This document shows positions 53,381 through 62,741 of a stretch of DNA of 64,000 bases, one piece after another. The DNA is from Micromonospora sp. RHAY321. Its GTDB lineage: Bacteria; Actinomycetota; Actinomycetes; Mycobacteriales; Micromonosporaceae. The translations under genes and the position numbers were made by a program. The stretch spans positions 310,001 through 374,000 of the forward strand of contig NZ_JAMHIW010000005.1 in NCBI RefSeq assembly GCF_023896955.1. Direction: 5' to 3'. The notes under the pieces were generated by a model. It was not told the origin of the DNA, did not search any database, and saw only the letters and a program-made list of their open reading frames with translations. How positions within the stretch are numbered: the stretch's first letter is position 1; each line of letters opens with the position of its first letter.

Positions 53381-55736
53381 CACCCTGCTGGCCGGGCGGG
53401 TCGACACCCCGACGCCGGTGTCGCGGCGGAACGCCCTCCTGCCGGTCCTCACCGGGCTGCCCTGGGCGCTCGCCGTCAGCGCCCTGCTGGTGCTCTGGTG
53501 GCGCGGCGGCGTGCCCGTCCCCGACCTGGCCCGGTACGCCGCGTACTGGACGTTCGCCCTGGTGCTGCCCGGGACCCTGGTGCACCGCGCGCTGCGCGGC
53601 GGCCGGGGCAACCTGCCGGAGGACCTCGCCCACGGCGCGGCCACCGGCCTGCTGCTCGAACTCGTCGCCTGGGCGTCGGCCGCCGCGACCGGCCAGCAGT
53701 CCCTGCTGCGCTGGTGGCCGCTTCCGGTGCTGGTCGCGTTCGCCGCCGTACCCGCGCTGCGCCGGCACTGGCGGATCGGCGAACGCCGGCCGCTGCCGAT
53801 CGGTTGGCACTGGGCGATGGGCGGGGCGCTGCTGCTGGTGCTGGCCTGGGGGTACACCCAGTGGCGGATGGTCCCGCTGCCCCCGGTGCACGGCGGCTAC
53901 TACCAGGACCTGCTCTACCACCTGGGGCTGGTGCAGGAGTTGACCCGGGCGATGCCGTTCGAGTTGCCGCACGTCGCCGGCGAGGAGTTGCGCTACCACT
54001 ACCTCTCCGACGCCCACGTCGCCGCCGGCAGCATGATCACCGGCATCTCACCGCCGGTGGTGCTGCTGCGACTCTGGCTGGTGCCGGTGATCGGCACGGC
54101 GGTGGTGCTCGCGGCCGGGCTGGTCCGGGACCTGAGCGGCGCCGCCTGGACCGGCCCGGTGGTCGCTGTCGCCGGCTTCCTCGGGACCACCGTCACGCTC
54201 GCCTCGCCCGCCGGCGCGTCCGGTGAGATGCCGCTGTCGTACGCCAGCCCGTCGCAGACCTACGTCCTGGTGCCGCTGCTGCTGCTCACCGGGCTCTGTG
54301 TGGAGGTGGCGCGGGGGCGTGGCCTCGGCCGGGCCTGGCCGCTGGTCCCGGCACTCGGGCTGGTGTGTGCGGGGGCGAAGTCGAGCGCCCTGCCGCCGTT
54401 GATCGCCGGCCTGGGTCTCACCGCGGCTGTGGTCTGGTGGCGGGAGCGACGCGTGCCGCGGCCCGCGCTGGTGGCGTTGGCCTGTCTGGTGGCGGCGATG
54501 GCGCTCGGCTTCCGACTGTTCGCCGGAGGTGGCGCCTCGACGCTGCGGGTGCAGGCGTTGGCGCTGCTGCACTTCACCGCCCCGTACGCTGAGACGCTCG
54601 GTCGGGGCGACGGGATCTGGCCGGCCGCGCCACTGCCGCCGGGCATCAACGACGGTGGTGCCCTCGGGTGGCTGCTGGCGTTCGCCGTGGTCGGGTGGTG
54701 GGTGCTGGGCCACGCCCCCCGGTGGGTCGGGATGATCCTGCTCGTCGACCGGGGGCAGCGGGCCGATCCGGCGGTCTGGCTGCTCGCCGGCACGGTGCTG
54801 GCCGGGGCCGCGACCACCTGGGTGTTCCAGCACCCGTCGGTCAGTCAGATCTACTTCTGGATGGGCGTCATCCCGGTCGGCGCGGTGCTGACCACCTGGT
54901 CGCTGGCTGCGGCCCGCGTGCCCTGGCCGGTGCTGGTGTCGACCGCCGGAGCGGGTGCGCTGGTGGCGCTCGCCGCGGCCGGAGCGCTGGGTGGGCTCGT
55001 CGTGCCGGCCATCGGCCGTCCCGACCGGAGCATCGAGGGGTGGCTGCGGGTGCTGGGCGCCTCGGCGGTCCGGTACGCGGTGTTCGTCGCACTGGCCGCG
55101 GCCCTCGCCGTCGGGGTGGCGGCGCTGTGGCGGCGGCGGGTCCCGTCGTCGGGGGGTCGTCGGCGGGCGGCCACGGTGGCGGTCGCCGGTGTCAGCGCCG
55201 CGCTGCTCGGCGCCAGCATCGCGGTCAGCGTGTCCGGGACCCTCCGCTCGGTGGCGAGCGAGCCCGGGCCGGCGAGCGGGCCGCAGCCGTACGCGCTGAC
55301 CGCCGACGAGATGCGCGCCGCGTTGTGGCTGGACGCGAACGCCGCCGCCGACGACGTGGTCGCCACGAACGTGCACTGCCGGCCGGTGCGGACCACCCCG
55401 CACTGTGATGCCCGGGCATTCTGGGTGACCGGCCTCGGCGGGCACCGGGCCGTGGTGGAGAGCTGGGGCTACACCGACGCGGTGGTGGCCGCGCACGGTG
55501 TGGCCAACCTGGGGTACGCCCGGCAGAGCTTCCCCGACCAGGAGCTGTTCGCACTCAACGAGCGGATCTTCACGGCGCCGGCGACGGCCGACCTGGACCG
55601 GCTCCGGACGGCGTACGGCGTCCGGTGGATCTTCGCGGACACCCGGGCGGGTGCCGTGTCGCCGGAGCTGGCGCGCCTGGCCCCGGTGCGGCTGGTCTCC
55701 GGCTCGGTCACGGTCCACGAGCTGACCGGCCCCTGA
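53373..55736 (+). CDS. Large polytopic membrane protein with outer C-terminal domain
   Basis: 787 residues from GTG 53373, eight bases inside the glycosyltransferase gene. About 13 hydrophobic segments in the first 630 residues, with an acidic loop HGGYYQDLLYHLGLVQELTR early on, then a C-terminal soluble part (about 645-787) with Cys residues (NVHCRPVRTTPHCDARAFW) that may form a disulphide outside. The plan, with a conserved segment DLLYHLGL and a large outer end, resembles GT-C-type glycosyltransferases that use polyprenyl-sugar donors, but the diagnostic residues are not certain. It fits the neighbouring polyprenyl-phosphate glycosyltransferase. Confidence 0.85.
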   Translation: MADTLLAGRVDTPTPVSRRNALLPVLTGLPWALAVSALLVLWWRGGVPVPDLARYAAYWTFALVLPGTLVHRALRGGRGNLPEDLAHGAATGLLLELVAWASAAATGQQSLLRWWPLPVLVAFAAVPALRRHWRIGERRPLPIGWHWAMGGALLLVLAWGYTQWRMVPLPPVHGGYYQDLLYHLGLVQELTRAMPFELPHVAGEELRYHYLSDAHVAAGSMITGISPPVVLLRLWLVPVIGTAVVLAAGLVRDLSGAAWTGPVVAVAGFLGTTVTLASPAGASGEMPLSYASPSQTYVLVPLLLLTGLCVEVARGRGLGRAWPLVPALGLVCAGAKSSALPPLIAGLGLTAAVVWWRERRVPRPALVALACLVAAMALGFRLFAGGGASTLRVQALALLHFTAPYAETLGRGDGIWPAAPLPPGINDGGALGWLLAFAVVGWWVLGHAPRWVGMILLVDRGQRADPAVWLLAGTVLAGAATTWVFQHPSVSQIYFWMGVIPVGAVLTTWSLAAARVPWPVLVSTAGAGALVALAAAGALGGLVVPAIGRPDRSIEGWLRVLGASAVRYAVFVALAAALAVGVAALWRRRVPSSGGRRRAATVAVAGVSAALLGASIAVSVSGTLRSVASEPGPASGPQPYALTADEMRAALWLDANAAADDVVATNVHCRPVRTTPHCDARAFWVTGLGGHRAVVESWGYTDAVVAAHGVANLGYARQSFPDQELFALNERIFTAPATADLDRLRTAYGVRWIFADTRAGAVSPELARLAPVRLVSGSVTVHELTGP

Positions 55737-55778
55737 GCCGTCGGCCCGGTCCGGGTGCTGACCAGCGCGTGCGGGACA

Positions 55779-57212
55779 ATGAGGTACGTGACGACGATCC
55801 CCAACGTGCTCGCCAACCGGTACGCCTCGCCCGAGTTGGTCGCCCTCTGGTCCCCGGAGGAGAAGGTCCGGATGGAGCGGCGCCTCTGGCTCGCCGTTCT
55901 CCGCGCTCAGCGCGACCTCGGTGTGCCGGTGCCGGACGGCGTGGTCGAGGCGTACGAGCGGGTGCTCGACCAGGTCGACCTCGCCTCGATCGCCGAGCGG
56001 GAGCGGGTCACCCGGCACGACGTGAAGGCCCGGATCGAGGAGTTCAGCGCGCTCGCCGGGCACGAGCACGTGCACAAGGGGATGACCTCCCGGGATCTCA
56101 CCGAGAACGTCGAGCAGTTGCAGGTGCGCGCCTCGCTGGAGTTGATCCGGGACCGCGTGGTGGCCACCCTGGCCCGCCTCGCCTGGCTCGCCCACGAGCA
56201 CTCCGAGCTGGTGATGACCGGCCGTTCGCACAACGTGGCGGCGCAGGCCACGACGCTGGGCAAGCGCTTCGCGTCGGCGGCGGAGGAGCTGCTGATCGCG
56301 TACGAGCGGTTGGAGGACCTGATCGCCCGCTACCCGCTGCGTGGGATCAAGGGGCCGGTCGGCACGGCCGCCGACCAGTTGGACCTCTTCGACGGCGACG
56401 CCGACAAGGTGGCCGAGCTGGAGCGCCGGGTCGCCGAGCACCTGGGCTTCTCCCGGGTGCTGCACAGCGTCGGGCAGGTCTATCCCCGGTCGCTGGACTT
56501 CGACGTGCTGGCCGCGCTGGCGCAGACCGCCGCCGCGCCCTCGTCGCTGGCCACCACCATCCGGCTGATGGTCGGCCAGGAGCTGGTCACCGAGGGCTTC
56601 AAGCCGGGCCAGGTCGGCTCCAGCGCGATGCCGCACAAGATGAACACCCGCTCGTCGGAGCGGGTGAACGGCTTCGCGGTGATCATCCGGGGTTACCTGT
56701 CGATGGTCGGCGAACTGGCCGGTGACCAGTGGAACGAGGGGGACGTCTCCTGCTCCGTGGTCCGTCGGGTGGCCCTGCCGGACGCGTTCTTCGCCGCCGA
56801 CGGGCTGTTCCAGACCTTCCTCACCGTGCTCGACGAGTTCGGCGCGTACCCGGCGGTGATCAACCGGGAGCTGGAGCGGTTCCTGCCCTTCCTGGCCACC
56901 ACGAAGATCCTGGTGGCGGCGGTCCGGCGCGGCGTCGGCCGGGAGGTCGCACACGAGGTGATCAAGGAGCACGCGGTCGCGGTGGCGCTGGCCATGCGCG
57001 AGAAGGGTGCCCCGGAGAACGATCTCTTCGACCGGCTGGCCGCGGACGGCCGGCTCGGCCTGTCCCGCGCCGACATCGACACCCTGGTCGCCGACCGCAC
57101 GGCCTTCGTCGGCGCCGCCTCCGCCCAGGTGGCAGCGGTCACCCGCCGCATCACCGAGGTGGTCACGGCCCACCCCGAAGCCGCCACCTACTCCCCACCC
57201 CCCATCCTCTAA
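55779..57212 (+). CDS. purB: Adenylosuccinate lyase
   Basis: 477 residues from ATG 55779; GTG 55788 is an alternative start with GAGG too near. Fumarase/aspartase superfamily motifs: THDVKARIEEF-like segment (RHDVKARIEEF), KGMTSRDLTENVEQ, HNVAAQATTLGKR and the signature GSSAMPHKMNTRSSERV. It releases fumarate from adenylosuccinate and SAICAR in purine synthesis. Single gene; the palindromic element C lies 25 bases past its stop. Confidence 0.98.
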   Translation: MRYVTTIPNVLANRYASPELVALWSPEEKVRMERRLWLAVLRAQRDLGVPVPDGVVEAYERVLDQVDLASIAERERVTRHDVKARIEEFSALAGHEHVHKGMTSRDLTENVEQLQVRASLELIRDRVVATLARLAWLAHEHSELVMTGRSHNVAAQATTLGKRFASAAEELLIAYERLEDLIARYPLRGIKGPVGTAADQLDLFDGDADKVAELERRVAEHLGFSRVLHSVGQVYPRSLDFDVLAALAQTAAAPSSLATTIRLMVGQELVTEGFKPGQVGSSAMPHKMNTRSSERVNGFAVIIRGYLSMVGELAGDQWNEGDVSCSVVRRVALPDAFFAADGLFQTFLTVLDEFGAYPAVINRELERFLPFLATTKILVAAVRRGVGREVAHEVIKEHAVAVALAMREKGAPENDLFDRLAADGRLGLSRADIDTLVADRTAFVGAASAQVAAVTRRITEVVTAHPEAATYSPPPIL

Positions 57213-57237
57213 CCCCACCGGCCGCCCCCCCGGTTCG

Positions 57238-57298
57238 TTTGATCATGAAGTTGTTGCCCCGACACGCCGAGGTGGAGGGCAACAACTTCATGGTCAAC
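57238..57298. repeat. 61-bp palindromic element, copy C (plus orientation)
   Basis: Arms 57238-57258 and 57278-57298 (TTGATCATGAAGTTGTTGCC type, two mismatches) around the loop CCGACACGCCGAGGTGGAG, the same 19-base loop as in copies A and B. It lies between the ends of purB and the convergent YbjQ gene. Confidence 0.92.
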
Positions 57299-57300
57299 AG

Positions 57301-57350
57301 GGCTGGGCTGGGCTGCGCTGGACAGGGCTGGGCTGGGCTGGGCTGGGCCT
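57301..57350. repeat. GGGCT pentanucleotide repeat
   Basis: About ten GGGCT or near units in tandem follow palindrome C directly and stop just before the end of the YbjQ gene (57353). Likely a slippage-prone microsatellite; no gene in it. Confidence 0.8.
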
Positions 57351-57352
57351 GG

Positions 57353-57811
57353 TCAGTCGCCGGTGGGGGTTTCGGCGGCGGTGCGGAGGTTGGGGGCGCT
57401 GGCTGGTTCGGCGATGCCGCCCGGTGCTTCCACGACGCCCGGCTGCTGCGCCGTTTCCGCCGCGATCGCGGGCTGGTCGGAGGGCATGACGTCCGGCATG
57501 ACGGGTGCGACGATCACGGCCGTGCCGTAGGCGCAGATCTCCATCCACATCTCGCCGCAGTCCCGGCTGTCGAACCGCATGCCGATCACCGCGTTCGCGC
57601 CCAGCCGCAGGGCCTCCTCGCCGAGCCGGGCCACCGAGTCGGTGCGCCACCGGGTCAGGTTGTCCGGTGCCATCGGGTCGTACGCGCCACCGCGCAGGTT
57701 CTTGACCCCCTCGCGGTACGGGTTGCGCGTCCTGGCCATCGATGACACCACCTCACCGAGAATCTGGCGGATCTCGTAGCCGGGCAGTTGCTCCGTCGTC
57801 ACGACCAGCAC
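57353..57811 (-). CDS. YbjQ/UPF0145 family protein with disordered tail
   Basis: 152 residues from GTG 57811. The first ~105 residues are a YbjQ domain (LPGYEIRQILGEVVSSMART, RLGANAVIGMRFDSR), usually a small homopentameric beta barrel of unknown function. A tail of about 45 residues rich in Ala, Pro and Glu is an actinobacterial addition. Preceded by CGGAA as ribosome-binding site. Role unknown; related proteins are linked to metal or cell-envelope stress. Confidence 0.87.
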   Translation of the reverse strand: MLVVTTEQLPGYEIRQILGEVVSSMARTRNPYREGVKNLRGGAYDPMAPDNLTRWRTDSVARLGEEALRLGANAVIGMRFDSRDCGEMWMEICAYGTAVIVAPVMPDVMPSDQPAIAAETAQQPGVVEAPGGIAEPASAPNLRTAAETPTGD

Positions 57812-57884
57812 GTTTCCGATGCTGTCAGGAGTGGCGCGACCCGATCGTGTGCATTGTTCACCTGATCGGATGCTGCAAAACGAC

Positions 57885-57925
57885 GCGGCGCGGACGGCCG
57901 GCACGCCGCCGACCATCCGCGCCGC
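57885..57925 (-). terminator. Terminator after the S1 peptidase
   Basis: GCGGCGCGGA (57885-57894) and TCCGCGCCGC (57916-57925) form a 10-bp stem 16 bases past the peptidase stop at 57941 on the minus strand. A weaker CCGATC/GATCGG pair (57841-57869) is also in this gap. Confidence 0.65.
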
Positions 57926-57940
57926 GCCGGGCGCTAACCG

Positions 57941-58624
57941 TCAGACACCGGCCACCGAGGTGATCCAGGCCCGGTTGTACGCAACGCTGCCGTAGTTCTG
58001 GATGCTGTAGCCGTCGGCCGTGGAGGCGACGCCGACCTGCTGGCCGTTGTAGAACTGCGGGCCACCGGAGTCACCCCGCCAGGCGTTACCGCTGATCTCG
58101 CTGCTGCGGATCGCCTGCCCGCCGTACGCGTCGGTCACGCTGTTGCTGGTCACCCGGACGGTGGCGGTCTTCAGCTGGGCGGACGCCGAGCAGCCGCTGT
58201 AGCAGGTCATGCCCCAGCCGTAGATCGAGTTCGTCGAGTTGATCGGCGGGTTGCTGCTGGCCAGGCTCACCGCGGAGGTGGTGACGGCGCTGGAGAGCCG
58301 CATGAGCGCGAGGTCGTAGCGGGTGTAGGTGGCGCTGACGGTGCGGGTGACCCCGCCGGAGGCGCGGTAGACGCTGCCGACCCGCACGGACATGGTGCCG
58401 TTGATGCAGTGCCGGGCGGTGAGCACCCACTGGGCGGCGATCACGCTGCCGGAGCAGGTGAACGAGCCGTTGCTCATGACCGCGGCGGCCCAGGGCGCGG
58501 ACGAGACGGTGCCGCCGCCGATGATGGGTTGCGGGCCGGCGGGGGCGGCGACGGCGCCGGACGAGGCGCCGAGGACGCCGACCAGCGCGGTGCCGAGCAG
58601 GGCGAGCAGGGGACGGATGCGCAT
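57941..58624 (-). CDS. Secreted trypsin-like serine peptidase (S1 family)
   Basis: 227 residues. A signal peptide (RIRPLLALLGTALVGVLGA... AVA-AP) cleaves near residue 27. The chymotrypsin fold has the triad His72 (LTARHC), Asp104 (TRYDLALM) and Ser186 (RGDSGGP). Cys pairs C57-C73 and C141-C145 are likely disulphides; the specificity pocket has Asp-like GDSGGP minus the trypsin Asp. The mature enzyme starts with IIGGG, typical of proteases activated by cleavage before IVGG. A good promoter lies upstream (TTGAAA/TACTGT). Confidence 0.93.
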   Translation of the reverse strand: MRIRPLLALLGTALVGVLGASSGAVAAPAGPQPIIGGGTVSSAPWAAAVMSNGSFTCSGSVIAAQWVLTARHCINGTMSVRVGSVYRASGGVTRTVSATYTRYDLALMRLSSAVTTSAVSLASSNPPINSTNSIYGWGMTCYSGCSASAQLKTATVRVTSNSVTDAYGGQAIRSSEISGNAWRGDSGGPQFYNGQQVGVASTADGYSIQNYGSVAYNRAWITSVAGV

Positions 58625-58722
58625 CGGGTGGACTCCTTGGACGGGGCGGGCCCGGGGTCGCCGGGCGCGGGAGGGCGGCAGCGGGGATCCCCGCTACCAC
58701 TGACATCGAACTGCGTCGATGT

Positions 58723-58751
58723 ACAGTAGGGCGCGCGGCGGCCGTTTTCAA
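58723..58751 (-). promoter_or_regulatory. Sigma-A type promoter of the S1 peptidase
   Basis: On the minus strand TTGAAA (58751-58746), 17 bases, then TACTGT (58728-58723), a good match to -35/-10. The start of transcription would be near 58716. An ATCGA/TCGAT inverted repeat lies just after the -10. The remaining 58625-58979, a 355-base gap between divergent peptidase and purS genes, holds no gene that I can see. Confidence 0.7.
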
Positions 58752-58979
58752 GGGTCGGATCGAGATTAACAAATGTAACGGTTTGGCTACTCGCGGCGCT
58801 GCATATCCCCTGGTGAGACCTCGTTTCCCGCCTGACGGCCGGTCCCGGAGGCCGGTTATGTCGATCACTGCCTGAACTGCGCCCGGCCGGTGCGTCCGCG
58901 ACGGAATCTGCCAGGTACGCTGGCTGCGCTCGCCCGTTGTGGGTCGGCACCCAACTGCGTACACAGTCAGGAGTGCCCA

Positions 58980-59243
58980 GTGCCTCGCGTCGTCGTCGAC
59001 GTCATGCTCAAGCCCGAGATCCTCGATCCGCAGGGCCAGGCCGTCGCAAACGCGCTGCCCCGGCTCGGCGTCAGCGACGTCGCCTCGGTTCGGATCGGCA
59101 GGCGGATCGAGATCGAGTTCGCCGGTGAACCGGACCTGGACCGTGCCCGGGAGATCGCCGACAAGCTGCTCGCCAACCCGGTCATCGAGGACTTCACCGT
59201 CCGCCTGGTCGAGGCCGACGAGACCGCGGACGCCCGCTCGTGA
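58980..59243 (+). CDS. purS: FGAM synthase subunit PurS
   Basis: 87 residues from GTG 58980 with GGAG upstream. Typical PurS sequence: [20 protein letters not shown] and the IGRRIEIEF strand. It is the small subunit that bridges PurQ and PurL in the FGAR amidotransferase complex. GTGA overlap with purQ keeps the three subunits in proportion. A -10-like TACGCT is visible at 58916. Confidence 0.97.
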   Translation: MPRVVVDVMLKPEILDPQGQAVANALPRLGVSDVASVRIGRRIEIEFAGEPDLDRAREIADKLLANPVIEDFTVRLVEADETADARS

Positions 59244-59923
59244 CCGCCCGGGTCGGTGTCGTCACCTTCCCCGGCTCGCTCGACGACGGGGACGCCGCCC
59301 GAGCCGTCCGGATCGCCGGTGCCGAGCCGGTCCGGCTCTGGCACGGTGACCCGGATCTGCACGGGGTCGACGCGGTCGTGCTGCCCGGCGGCTTCTCCTA
59401 CGGGGACTACCTGCGCTGCGGGGCCATCGCCCGGTTCGCGCCGGTGATGGAGACGATCGTGGACGCCGCCCACGGCGGCCTGCCGGTCCTCGGCATCTGC
59501 AACGGCTTCCAGATCCTCTGCGAGGCGCACCTGCTGCCCGGCGCGCTCACCCGCAACCAGCACCTGCACTTCCGCAACCGGGACCAGATCCTGCGCATCG
59601 AGTCGGCCGGCACCGCGTGGACCAACGCGTTCCAGCCCGGCCAGGAGGTGCTGATCCCGGTCAAGAACGGCGAGGGCTGCTACGTCGCCGACACCGCGAC
59701 GCTGGACCAGCTGGAAGCCGAGGGCCGCGTCGTCGCCCGCTACGTCGGCGGCAACCCGAACGGGTCGCAGCGCGACATCGCCGCGATCACCAACCCCGCC
59801 GGCAACGTGGTCGGCATCATGCCGCACCCCGAGCACGCGGTGGAGGCGCTCACCGGCCCCTCGCTGGACGGCCTCGGCTTCTTCACCTCGGTCCTCAAGC
59901 ATCTGGTGGGGGCGCCGGCGTGA
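59240..59923 (+). CDS. purQ: FGAM synthase glutaminase subunit PurQ
   Basis: 227 residues from GTG 59240. Class I glutamine amidotransferase with nucleophile Cys87 in [10 protein letters not shown] and the His/Glu pair in [11 protein letters not shown]. It supplies ammonia from glutamine to PurL. Between purQ and purL there are 127 bases, with motifs such as GCGAGCCCCGCAGTCGCGAA that are typical of repeated intergenic DNA in Micromonospora; I did not see a second copy here. Confidence 0.98.
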   Translation: MTARVGVVTFPGSLDDGDAARAVRIAGAEPVRLWHGDPDLHGVDAVVLPGGFSYGDYLRCGAIARFAPVMETIVDAAHGGLPVLGICNGFQILCEAHLLPGALTRNQHLHFRNRDQILRIESAGTAWTNAFQPGQEVLIPVKNGEGCYVADTATLDQLEAEGRVVARYVGGNPNGSQRDIAAITNPAGNVVGIMPHPEHAVEALTGPSLDGLGFFTSVLKHLVGAPA

Positions 59924-60050
59924 GCGGGAGGAGTGAGCCCGGTCCGCGAGCCCCGCAGTCGCGAACGAAGTGCGGAGCGGTGACCGGCGGCACGATCATC
60001 GGTCAGCTCAACCGCCGGTCAGGCGGGCACGAGCGCAGCGAGGAGAGGTC

Positions 60051-62741
60051 ATGACCACCCATCCGGACCCGGTACGCGACACACCGGAGGCGTACTCCGC
60101 CCCGGCGCAGCCGACCGAGCCGCTCCCGGCGCAGCCCGCCGCCCAGCCGGCCGCAATCGACTGGACCGAGGGCGTGGACACCGTGCCGCGTGCCGGTGGC
60201 ACCCCGGGCGAGCTCCAGCCGTACACCGAGCTGGGCCTCCGCGACGACGAGTACGACCGGATCCGGCAGATCCTCGGCCGTCGCCCCACCCAGTCCGAGC
60301 TGGCGATGTACTCGATCATGTGGAGCGAGCACTGCTCCTACAAGTCGAGCAAGGTGCACCTGCGCCAGTTCGGTGAGAAGGCTCCGCACAGCGACCGGCT
60401 GCTCGCCGGCATCGGCGAGAACGCCGGTGTGGTGCAGGTCTCCGACGAGCTGGCCGTGACCTTCAAGGTCGAGTCGCACAACCACCCGAGCTTCGTCGAG
60501 CCGTACCAGGGCGCGGCGACCGGCGTCGGCGGCATCGTCCGGGACATCCTCGCCATGGGCGCCCGCCCGATCGCCGTGATGGACCCGCTGCGCTTCGGTG
60601 CCGCGGACCACCCGGACACCGCCCGGGTGCTCACCGGCGTCGTCGCCGGTGTCGGCGGCTACGGCAACTGCCTCGGCCTGCCCAACATCGGTGGTGAGCT
60701 GGTCTTCGACCCCTCCTACCAGGGCAATCCGCTGCTCAACGCGCTCTGCCTGGGCGTGCTGCCGGTCGACCGGCTGCAGAACAAGGCCGCCGCGGGCCCC
60801 GGCAACGTGGTCGTCCTCATGGGCGCCAAGACCGGCCGGGACGGCATCGGCGGTGTCTCGGTGCTGGCCAGCGCGACCTTCGACGAGGCCAGCGAGCAGC
60901 GCCGACCCGCCGTTCAGGTCGGTGACCCGTTCACCGAGAAGCTGCTCATCGAGGCCTGCCTGGAGCTGTACGACGGCCAGCTGGTCGTCGGCATCCAGGA
61001 CCTCGGCGGCGCCGGGCTGACCTGCGCGCTTACCGAGACCGCCGCCGCTGCCGGCACCGGCATGCGGGTCTGGCTGGAGCGGGTGCCGCTGCGCGAGCCG
61101 TCGATGGACCCGCACGAGATCCTGGCCAGCGAGTCCCAGGAGCGGATGCTGCTGGTCGTCGAGCCGGACAAGCTCGACGCGGTGCTCAAGACCGCCGAGA
61201 AGTGGGGCGTGCTCGCCACCGCGATCGGTGAGGTCACCCCGCCGGAGGCGGACGGCAGCCCGGGACGCCTGCTGATCACCTGGCAGGACCACCTGGTGGT
61301 CGACGTACCGCCGGGCTCGCTGGTCGACGACGGGCCGGTCTACGCCCGTCCGATGCGCGAGCCGGCGGACCTGATCCTGCTCCAGGCCGACCGGGCCGAG
61401 ACGCTGCCCCGCCCGGCCGACCCGGAGGCGCTGCGGGAGACCGTGCTGCGCATGATCGCCTCGCCCAACCTGGCCGACAAGACCTGGGTCACCGAGCAGT
61501 ACGACCGCTACGTGCTGGGCAACACCGTGCTCGCCCAGCCGGAGGACGGCGGTGTGATCCGGATCGACGAGCGGACCGGGCTCGGCGTGGCGCTGTCGGT
61601 GGACGGCAACGGCCGGTACGCCCGACTCGACCCGTACAACGGCACCAAGCTGGCGCTGGCCGAGGCGTATCGGAACGTGGCCGTGACCGGCGCGAAGCCG
61701 ATCGCCGTGACCAACTGCCTCAACTTCGGCTCGCCGGAGGACCCGGGCGTGATGTGGCAGTTCGCCGAGGCCGTGCGCGGCCTGGCGGACGGCTGCCTGG
61801 AGCTGGGCATCCCGGTGACCGGCGGCAACGTCAGCTTCTACAACCAGACCGGTGCGGCCGCCATCCACCCGACCCCGGTGGTCGGCGTGCTGGGCGTGCT
61901 GGACAACGTCGCCGACCGGGTGCCGATGGGCTTCGTCCCGCGCGCCGGCGGCGACCACGACCAGCTCTACCTGCTCGGCGAGACGAACGTGGAACTCTCC
62001 GGCTCGGAGTGGGCCTGGGTGACGCACGAGCACCTCGGCGGCATCCCGCCGCAGGTCGACCTGGCCCGGGAGAAGGCGCTCGCCGAGCTGCTGGCCGAGG
62101 CGGCCCGGGTCGGTCACCTGACCTCCGCGCACGACCTCTCCGACGGTGGCCTCGCCCAGAGCCTGGTCGAGTCCTGCCTGCGTCGCGGCGTCGGCGCCCG
62201 GATCGCGGTGCCGGAGCACTTCACCGGCGGCTCGATGCCGTTCGTCTACCTGTTCAGCGAGTCCGCCGCACGGGCGCTGGTGTCCGTGCCGCGCGGCCAC
62301 GACAAGGCGTTCGCGGCGCTCTGCGCCGAGCGGGGCGTGCCGTTCGAGCTGATCGGTGTCACCGACCCGGCCGGCGGTGCGCTGGAGGTGCACGGCCAGT
62401 TCCGGATCGGTCTGGACGAGCTGCGCGCCGCGCACACCGCGACGTTGCCGCGCCTCTTCGGCGGCGCGACCGCCGTCGAGGTGCCCGCTCCGGCGGCTGG
62501 CGTGGCGGGCGCGGTCGAGGCCGTGCCGCTGCCGGTCGAGGAGGCCGAGCCGGTGGACCCGGCGGCGGTGGCCGCCGAGCCGATCGCTTCGGCCGGCCCC
62601 GCCCCGCAGACCGGTGCCGTCGAGCCGGTCGCCGAGGTGTCGGGCCACCGGGCTGAGCCGGAGCAGTCGATCACCGCCGAACCCGGCGAGTCGTCCGAGT
62701 CTGACTCCGGTGTCACCGAACCGTCGCCTGACGAGCGCTGA
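60051..62741 (+). CDS. purL: FGAM synthase subunit PurL with long C-terminal tail
   Basis: 896 residues from ATG 60051 (GAGGAGAGG upstream). Motifs: [12 protein letters not shown] with His, [60 protein letters not shown] and [16 protein letters not shown]. Small PurL proteins are about 740-770 residues. Here the first ~50 residues form a Pro/Ala/Gln-rich leader and the last ~85 (from about 810) are a Glu/Ala/Pro/Ser-rich disordered tail with no counterpart in the family. It makes FGAM from FGAR with ammonia from PurQ. The next gene starts inside its last 32 bases. Confidence 0.97.
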   Translation: MTTHPDPVRDTPEAYSAPAQPTEPLPAQPAAQPAAIDWTEGVDTVPRAGGTPGELQPYTELGLRDDEYDRIRQILGRRPTQSELAMYSIMWSEHCSYKSSKVHLRQFGEKAPHSDRLLAGIGENAGVVQVSDELAVTFKVESHNHPSFVEPYQGAATGVGGIVRDILAMGARPIAVMDPLRFGAADHPDTARVLTGVVAGVGGYGNCLGLPNIGGELVFDPSYQGNPLLNALCLGVLPVDRLQNKAAAGPGNVVVLMGAKTGRDGIGGVSVLASATFDEASEQRRPAVQVGDPFTEKLLIEACLELYDGQLVVGIQDLGGAGLTCALTETAAAAGTGMRVWLERVPLREPSMDPHEILASESQERMLLVVEPDKLDAVLKTAEKWGVLATAIGEVTPPEADGSPGRLLITWQDHLVVDVPPGSLVDDGPVYARPMREPADLILLQADRAETLPRPADPEALRETVLRMIASPNLADKTWVTEQYDRYVLGNTVLAQPEDGGVIRIDERTGLGVALSVDGNGRYARLDPYNGTKLALAEAYRNVAVTGAKPIAVTNCLNFGSPEDPGVMWQFAEAVRGLADGCLELGIPVTGGNVSFYNQTGAAAIHPTPVVGVLGVLDNVADRVPMGFVPRAGGDHDQLYLLGETNVELSGSEWAWVTHEHLGGIPPQVDLAREKALAELLAEAARVGHLTSAHDLSDGGLAQSLVESCLRRGVGARIAVPEHFTGGSMPFVYLFSESAARALVSVPRGHDKAFAALCAERGVPFELIGVTDPAGGALEVHGQFRIGLDELRAAHTATLPRLFGGATAVEVPAPAAGVAGAVEAVPLPVEEAEPVDPAAVAAEPIASAGPAPQTGAVEPVAEVSGHRAEPEQSITAEPGESSESDSGVTEPSPDER

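Noticed and set aside
58782..58795. TTTGGCTACTCGCG, identical over 14 bases to 40420-40433 in the TetR operator region
   Set aside because: It lacks the second half of the palindrome and lies in a divergent gap of unrelated genes; it may be chance. Kept only as a note.
59924..60050. Candidate dispersed repeat between purQ and purL (GCGAGCCCCGCAGTCGCGAA region)
   Set aside because: It looks like repeated Micromonospora intergenic DNA, but only one copy lies in the window, so it is not listed as a repeat.
60003..62648. 881-codon open frame opposite purL
   Set aside because: Antisense frame of a highly conserved gene; no ribosome-binding site or domain.
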